Shown here one piece after another: positions 7,597 through 10,976 of a DNA stretch of 10,976 bases; position 1 is the first letter of the stretch, and each line of letters begins with the position of its first letter. Source of the stretch: an uncultured Clostridia bacterium (GTDB lineage: Bacteria; Bacillota; Clostridia; Oscillospirales; Oscillospiraceae). Location of the stretch: contig CANDEH010000082.1 in assembly GCA_947383645.1 (NCBI GenBank), positions 1-10,976 on the forward strand, given 5' to 3'. The notes under the pieces were generated by a model, which was not told the origin of the DNA, did no database searches, and saw only the letters and a program-made list of their open reading frames with translations. The position numbers and the translations under genes were made by a program.

Positions 7597-8532
7597 ATGG
7601 CTAATTCGCTATCTTATGACGTCATTATTGTCGGCGCCGGCCCCGCGGGACTCACCGCCGCCATCTACTCCGTCCGGGCGGGGCTGAGCACACTGATTTT
7701 AGAGGGGCAGCAGGTGGGGGGCCAGGTGGCCATCTCCGCAGAGATTGAGAACTATCCCGGCGCCCCCCGCACCACCGGCTGGCAGCTGGCCAGCGCCATG
7801 GACCGACAGGTCCGGGACATGGCCGTACCCATACGCCACGAGGCCGTCCGCGCCATCGCCGATCTGGGACGGAAGAAGCAGGTCGTTACCACCGCGGATA
7901 CCTACACCGCCGGGGCGCTGATCCTGGCCAACGGCGTCAAGCGGCGCAAGCTGGGCTGTCCGGGGGAGGAGGCACTCTTTGGCCGGGGCGTCTCCTACTG
8001 CGCCACCTGCGACGGGGCCTTCTTCCGCGGCCGGGACACGGCGGTGGCAGGCGGCGGCAACACCGCCGTGGAGGACGCGGTGTATCTGGCCGGTCTCTGC
8101 CGCAGCGTCCACCTGATCTACCGTCGGGAGGAGCTGACCGCCCAAAAGCCCCTGATCGCGGCGGCGAAAAGCCGGGAGAACCTGTACCTCCACCCCTGCA
8201 CGCAGATCGCAGCCATTCGGGGCGGCGAGGCGGTGGAGGCAGTGGTCCTCACCGGGACGCAGGACAAAAGCGAGACCGTTCTGCCGGTGTCCGGGGTGTT
8301 CATCGCCATCGGGCTGGAGCCGGACAACGGCATCTTCGCGCCTGCCGTGGCGCTGGACGCGGCAGGGTACCTCCTGGCGGGGGAGGACTGCAAAACCAGC
8401 TGCCCCGGCATCTTCTGCGCCGGCGACGCCCGTACCAAGCCTCTGCGCCAGATCGTCACCGCCGCCTCCGACGGCGCCGTGGCCGCCATGCAGGCAGAAC
8501 GCTATCTGGCGGCGCTGGACAGCGAGGCGTAG
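7597..8532 (+). CDS. trxB: Thioredoxin reductase (FAD, NAD(P)H-dependent)
   Basis: TrxB passes electrons from a reduced nicotinamide cofactor through FAD and a redox disulfide to thioredoxin. The 311-residue product has the family's usual size. Visible: FAD motif GAGPAG (13-18), the nicotinamide-cofactor motif GGGNTA (152-157), redox centre CATC (135-138), and the second FAD motif in GIFCAGDART followed by PLRQIVTAASDGA. The pair of arginines that usually grips the NADPH phosphate is present (YRR, R176-R177), but the third arginine of the HRRxxxR pattern is replaced by T181, so cofactor preference may differ from the standard enzyme. I chose the ATG at 7597 because AGGAGG (7584-7589) lies 7 bases ahead; an upstream ATG at 7555 has no such site. 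It is divergent from trxA, its likely substrate. Confidence 0.94.
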   Translation: MANSLSYDVIIVGAGPAGLTAAIYSVRAGLSTLILEGQQVGGQVAISAEIENYPGAPRTTGWQLASAMDRQVRDMAVPIRHEAVRAIADLGRKKQVVTTADTYTAGALILANGVKRRKLGCPGEEALFGRGVSYCATCDGAFFRGRDTAVAGGGNTAVEDAVYLAGLCRSVHLIYRREELTAQKPLIAAAKSRENLYLHPCTQIAAIRGGEAVEAVVLTGTQDKSETVLPVSGVFIAIGLEPDNGIFAPAVALDAAGYLLAGEDCKTSCPGIFCAGDARTKPLRQIVTAASDGAVAAMQAERYLAALDSEA

Positions 8533-8556
8533 GAGACGGCGGCCGCGTCCTTTTCG

Positions 8557-8657
8557 GGCGGCAGGAGGGGCGGCGAATCCCCTTGGGATCTGGGCAGGAT
8601 GATTTGACGTGAGAGGAACCTCTCCCGGATCCCTTTCGCACGCCCCTCCTTGCCGCC
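8557..8657 (+). repeat. Long imperfect hairpin after trxB
   Basis: GGCGGCAGGAGGGGCG (8557-8572) pairs with 8641-8657, with one bulged T. GCGAA (8573-8577) then pairs with TTCGC (8635-8639), and GGGATCTGGG (8585-8594) with CCCGGATCCC (8624-8633) including one G-T pair. The structure begins 25 bases past the trxB stop. CGGCAGG (8559-8565) can alternatively pair with CCTGCCG (8666-8672), which is followed by G and six Ts (8674-8679); this second pairing would act as a trxB terminator. Confidence 0.6.
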
Positions 8658-8687
8658 GTTGGGAGCCTGCCGGTTTTTTGCAAATTT

Positions 8688-8911
8688 GAGGAGGGACAGC
8701 CAACGCTGTCCCTCAGTCTGTCAAAAAAGACGGCAGAGCAGGATGGCGGTAAGGAGGATAGTGTGAAAGGAACCCAAGAGGGGTTCCTTTCGCGTTAAAT
8801 CAGCCCGCCGCAGCGACAAATTGCGGCCATAGGCCGCAATTTGCCTCAGCCTATCGAAAAACCCAACGGGTTTTTCGATAGGCTGAGGGACAGCCAACGC
8901 TGTCCCTCCTC
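8688..8911. mobile_element. Palindromic MITE-like element, copy 2 (224 bp)
   Basis: The inverted ends GAGGAGGGACAGC (8688-8700) and GCTGTCCCTCCTC (8899-8911) are perfect over 13 bp and are flanked by AAATTT on both sides (8682-8687, 8912-8917). That could be a 6-bp target duplication, although AAATTT is itself a palindrome. Each end also folds alone: AGGGACAGC-CAAC-GCTGTCCCT at 8692-8713 and again at 8886-8907. Inside are hairpin A (8765-8775/8781-8791), B (8818-8828/8832-8842) and C (8845-8864/8868-8887, 20 bp perfect). Order and linkers match copy 1, but only one A-B unit is present. It separates the convergent trxB and small membrane protein genes, ending 12 bases from the latter's stop. 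Confidence 0.72.
8763..8798 (+). CDS. Micro-ORF of 11 codons inside palindromic element, copy 2
   Basis: GTG at 8763, 5 bases after AAGGAGG (8751-8757), reads MKGTQEGFLSR then TAA, identical to the micro-ORF in copy 1. The two differences (GAA to GAG, TCA to TCG) are synonymous. One lies in the hairpin loop and the other at the foot of the stem, so structure alone could explain them. Confidence 0.25.
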   Translation: MKGTQEGFLSR

Positions 8912-8923
8912 AAATTTACATAT

Positions 8924-9163
8924 CTATTTCTCCCTGCCGCGTCCCCGCCGGAAGAACACCCAGCTGAGGATCGCGCAGAGCGCAGCGGCAATCCCGTAAG
9001 GAATCGCCAGCAGGAAGGCCGTGCTGGCCGGCGCGCTCCAGCCAGCCACCTGACCGCCCCACCAGAGATTGGCGTAGCTGTAGGCCACCTGGGCGCACAT
9101 GACGTCGCTGAGCAGCACAGCAATGGCCGCGAAGCCTACGCACAAAAGTTGACATCGTCTCAC
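8924..9163 (-). CDS. Small two-helix membrane protein of unknown function
   Basis: I do not recognise the family. The 79-residue product has two hydrophobic segments (about 4-27 and 46-71) and a basic tail, RRGRGREK. Both ends are probably cytoplasmic, with a short aromatic outer loop (YSYANLWWGG). Translation starts at a GTG (9163). The ribosome binding site AGGAGG (9171-9176) overlaps the stop codon of the upstream XRE gene (9175-9177), so the two are translationally coupled and probably work together, perhaps with the membrane helices of the regulator. An overlapping ATG in another frame (9155) gives an arginine-rich product without hydrophobic order and is rejected. A long open frame continues upstream of 9163, but it runs antisense or off-frame through the XRE gene. 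Confidence 0.75.
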   Translation of the reverse strand: MRRCQLLCVGFAAIAVLLSDVMCAQVAYSYANLWWGGQVAGWSAPASTAFLLAIPYGIAAALCAILSWVFFRRGRGREK

Positions 9164-9174
9164 AGCGTCTCCTC

Positions 9175-9624
9175 CTATCTCCTGTGGTTCCACAGGACCA
9201 GAATCGCCCCCGCCCCCATAATCAGGAGGAGGAGCAGCAGCAAAAGCCCGGATCCGTTCAGCGTGATGGCGGCCGAGGCGTCCACGGTGGTCAGGGAAGC
9301 GGGCCGCAGGAGCATTGCCGCGCCCAGGCCCAGAATCCCCAGCCCTCCTCCGGCGCAGAGGGCCGCGCCCAGCCGGATCCACCGCGCCGCCGTCTCCCGG
9401 GAAGGACGGGGCGGCGGGGAGAGAGCAGCCTCCTCCGCTCCGGTGAGCTGATCCATGGTCACCTGAAAATACCGGCACATGGCCTGAAGTTTCTCCAGCC
9501 CAGGCGTGGCGCTGCCGTTCTCCCACCGGGAGACGGCCTGCCGGGAAACCCCCAGCAGCTCCGCCAGCTGTTCCTGGCTGAGTCCGGCTTTCCGCCGCAG
9601 GGTAAGAATTCTCTCCGCGAGCAC
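9175..9624 (-). CDS. XRE-family transcriptional regulator with two C-terminal membrane helices
   Basis: The 149-residue product has an N-terminal Cro/XRE helix-turn-helix (1-60; LSQEQLAELLGVSRQAVSRWENG, split at the turn after GVS). A proline-rich linker (68-76) and two hydrophobic segments (about 82-107 and 124-146) follow, so it is a membrane-anchored DNA-binding protein. This architecture is common in Clostridia for sensing envelope or small-molecule signals, but the signal here is unknown. I chose the GTG at 9624 because AGGAGGG (about 9631-9637) sits 6 bases ahead and the helix-turn-helix begins at once; a longer frame from 9693 adds 23 basic, unconserved residues. It is the first gene of a two-gene operon with the small membrane protein. 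A palindrome at the -35 region of its promoter suggests self-regulation. Confidence 0.9.
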   Translation of the reverse strand: MLAERILTLRRKAGLSQEQLAELLGVSRQAVSRWENGSATPGLEKLQAMCRYFQVTMDQLTGAEEAALSPPPRPSRETAARWIRLGAALCAGGGLGILGLGAAMLLRPASLTTVDASAAITLNGSGLLLLLLLLIMGAGAILVLWNHRR

Positions 9625-9745
9625 AGCTGTCCCTCCTCTCCGGGGAATTCTTTTGAATTTCCGCACGCACCCCATACCGGCGCTCTGCCGCACGCACCGC
9701 AGCGCTTCCGCGTTCCTCTGCGCTCCGAAGGCAGGTGCTGAGGAA

Positions 9746-9776
9746 ACTATACCACAGGTTCCCTGCGATAGCTATC
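9746..9776 (-). promoter_or_regulatory. XRE operon promoter with palindromic operator candidate
   Basis: On the - strand an extended -10 TGG-TATAGT lies at 9746-9754. There is no good -35; in its place sits the perfect palindrome GATAGCTATC (9767-9776). An operator overlapping the -35 is what autorepression by a Cro-like dimer would need. The predicted leader is about 115 bases. Confidence 0.5.
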
Positions 9777-10114
9777 CACTTTAAGCGGAAATTCCGCAAC
9801 CGGCGGTTGCGAAGGGACTTCTTCGGGTCTTTTCCCGGCGCCCTGCTCTCACTTTGCCGAGCGGAATACCGCCGGGATGCGGTTTCCCTTGCGGCGCAGG
9901 GCGGTCTGTGGTAAAATAGCCGCAGAGCGGCTATTTTACTTTGATTTGAGCCGTTTTTCTCGCCCCTTGCGGGGCAACCGAAAAATTGGCTTATTATACC
10001 ACTCCAGCTTCGCTTCCATGCTATAATAGCCGCAGAGCGGCTGCCCGACGGGATGGATTTTCCTGATGGGGAGGCGCGGCAGGGAGATACATACAAGGGG
10101 AGGATGCGACGGCT
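9777..10114. other. Palindrome-rich intergenic region between XRE operon and membrane protein gene
   Basis: I see no gene here. Hairpins: GCGGAA/TTCCGC (9785-9797), CGCAACC/GGTTGCG (9795-9811), GTAAAATAGCCGC/GCGGCTATTTTAC (9911-9939, 13 bp perfect, loop AGA), GCCCC/GGGGC (9962-9975), and AGCCGC/GCGGCT (10028-10042). The 13-bp stem has A-rich and T-rich flanks like a bidirectional terminator, but nothing transcribed needs one there. Confidence 0.6.
9909..10042 (+). repeat. Direct repeat of extended -10 plus palindrome
   Basis: TGNTAWAAT followed by AGCCGCAGAGCGGCT occurs at 9909-9932 and 10019-10042, matching at 22 of 24 bases and 110 bases apart. Both copies read rightward toward the gene at 10115. 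The second has a perfect TATAAT (10022-10027) and is the best promoter candidate for that gene, with the palindrome at the expected start site. No good -35 is seen for either. Confidence 0.6.
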
Positions 10115-10681
10115 ATGGCGAGGCATATGCAAGAGACGCGCTGGCTTTACAGCTCCCTTAAAAAGCTATTGGCTGACCTGCCCCACGTCCTGTTCTTCTT
10201 TTTTGTCCTCCCCCTGCTCCTGCTGTTCCTCCTTATCCCCTCCTCCTGGTATCTTGCGGAGGGCTACGCAGATCTGGGGGTCGTGGATTTTGTCGCCAGT
10301 GGGGCGGACACGAGGATCTACAGACACGATCCCTTCGGCCACGGCGTCATCTACCGCGCCACCGACGGCAGCGGGCTCTCCTTCCGGGAAGCGGATACCC
10401 GGTACTTTGTCCACGCCGCCGTGGAGACCCGGCAGCATGTCCGGCGGCATGTGTATATTTCTCATCAGAGGCCCCAGGGGATTTTGAAACTTTTTCGGCT
10501 GACCACAGGGCAGATCTTTCTCCCTGTGGGGGAGGATTTGCAGAGTTACCTGAATGTCCGGCGGCGGGTAAGGATTGGCGTCTGCGGGGTGGGAGTTTGC
10601 TATACCGCAGTGTATGGGGCGGTTGCTGTTTGCCGGCGGCGCAGAGGAGGGGGATTTGCGCCGACGCGGCGCGGAGGGTGA
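10115..10681 (+). CDS. Membrane protein of unknown function
   Basis: I do not recognise the family. The 188-residue product has a strong hydrophobic segment at about 24-47 (FFFFVLPLLLLFLLIP), a soluble region of about 100 residues with many aromatic, histidine and arginine residues, and a weaker segment at about 152-173, then RRRR. Topology is probably both ends inside and the middle outside. The ATG at 10115 follows GGGGAGG (about 10097-10103) at 11 bases; the ATG at 10127 is an alternative. The last 15 or so residues (RRGGGFAPTRRGG) are encoded by GC-rich DNA that contains a hairpin (GCGCCG/CGGCGC, 10658-10672), so the C-terminus may be a late extension into repeat DNA. An overlapping frame from 10053 is rejected for lack of hydrophobic order or a ribosome site. 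Confidence 0.7.
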   Translation: MARHMQETRWLYSSLKKLLADLPHVLFFFFVLPLLLLFLLIPSSWYLAEGYADLGVVDFVASGADTRIYRHDPFGHGVIYRATDGSGLSFREADTRYFVHAAVETRQHVRRHVYISHQRPQGILKLFRLTTGQIFLPVGEDLQSYLNVRRRVRIGVCGVGVCYTAVYGAVAVCRRRRGGGFAPTRRGG

Positions 10682-10683
10682 TT

Positions 10684-10839
10684 GCTGCGGCCCCCGCAGC
10701 GGGGGGGAGGGGGTTTCGCCCCCCGGGGCGAGTTACTTTTCCCGCGCGGGAAAAGTAACCAAAAGCGCGCTTAGGGGGACCGCTCGGCGGGCTTTAGCCC
10801 CCTGTCGGGGGCACAGCCCTTACCCGCGGTCCCCCTAAG
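10684..10839. repeat. Array of four GC-rich hairpins ending in a branched structure
   Basis: In order: GCTGCGG/CCGCAGC (10684-10700); TCGCCCC/GGGGCGA (10716-10731); a perfect loopless 28-base palindrome, half GTTACTTTTCCCGC (10732-10759); and CTTAGGGGGACCGC (10770-10783) paired with GCGGTCCCCCTAAG (10826-10839), which encloses GGGCT/AGCCC and GCCCCC/GGGGGC (10797-10812). Nothing here codes for protein. It may be a dispersed repeat, a terminator cluster for the gene at 10115, or a structured RNA. Confidence 0.65.
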
Positions 10840-10976
10840 AACCCCGTTTTACGTCCGGTGGCCAGCACAGCCTTCTGCGGGGGAGACGTGGGGTGGGTGT
10901 GATGGGGGGTGCAGTAGAGTGTCGCCGGGTGTCGGAAGGACTTGCGTTCTGGCCCCGTCCGTTACGGACTACCCTG
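10840..10976. other. Non-coding right edge with a G-run cluster
   Basis: I see no gene. Four G tracts at 10879-10883, 10890-10893, 10895-10897 and 10904-10909 with loops of 6, 1 and 6 bases fit the usual G-quadruplex pattern. A small hairpin, GTCCG/CGGAC, lies at 10957-10969. Confidence 0.4.

Noticed and set aside
6739..8911. CRISPR array or integron attC sites
   Set aside because: The repeats are few, self-complementary and not regularly spaced by unique spacers; no cas gene, integrase or cassette gene is present.
8924..10132. One 402-residue protein read through the XRE region on the - strand
   Set aside because: Only its last 79 residues look like protein (two hydrophobic helices). The rest overlaps the well-supported XRE gene and palindromic spacer, and a GTG with AGGAGG at 9163 gives a proper start.

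Overview
The window looks like chromosomal DNA from a GC-rich, gut-type member of the Clostridia, probably the Oscillospiraceae (Flavonifractor/Oscillibacter/Lawsonibacter-like). This is an inference from three things: AGGAGG ribosome binding sites with sigma-A type promoters, the protein styles, and high GC with long palindromic spacers. No rRNA or tRNA gene is present to fix the taxonomy.

Layout. (1) Positions 1-4049 carry the 3' part of a type I restriction-modification operon on the + strand. It consists of an hsdS specificity gene cut by the left edge and a complete hsdR motor/nuclease gene 3 bases downstream; hsdM is presumably outside the window. (2) A metallo-beta-lactamase-fold hydrolase (4225-4989, -) converges on hsdR, with a terminator-like hairpin between them. 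(3) guaA (5331-6620, -) encodes GMP synthase with an intact ATP-pyrophosphatase and dimerisation part. Its glutamine-amidotransferase domain has lost about 90 residues, including the catalytic Cys-His-Glu region. (4) A divergent thioredoxin pair follows: trxA (7072-7395, -) and trxB (7597-8532, +). Its promoters face away from each other and an inverted GAGGCACT pair brackets the two start-site regions. (5) An XRE regulator with two membrane segments (9175-9624, -) is followed by a small two-helix membrane protein (8924-9163, -). The downstream ribosome binding site overlaps the regulator's stop codon. (6) A membrane protein of unknown function lies at 10115-10681 (+). (7) The right end is non-coding, GC-rich and strongly palindromic.

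The most unusual content is between the genes. Two related, highly palindromic elements (6739-7050 and 8688-8911) have terminal inverted repeats and share an ordered set of hairpins. The paired arms differ between copies by compensating changes. Each also carries the same 11-codon micro-ORF behind a perfect AAGGAGG. They look like non-autonomous, MITE-like mobile palindromic elements. Other unexplained structures are a 101-base hairpin after trxB, a duplicated extended -10/palindrome module before the last gene, and a run of four hairpins from 10684 to 10839.

Functionally, the left third is phage and foreign-DNA defence, the middle is nucleotide and redox housekeeping, and the right is a small regulator/membrane-protein unit. 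I see no sign that these regions act together. The guaA truncation and the palindromic element family are the best candidates for undescribed biology.
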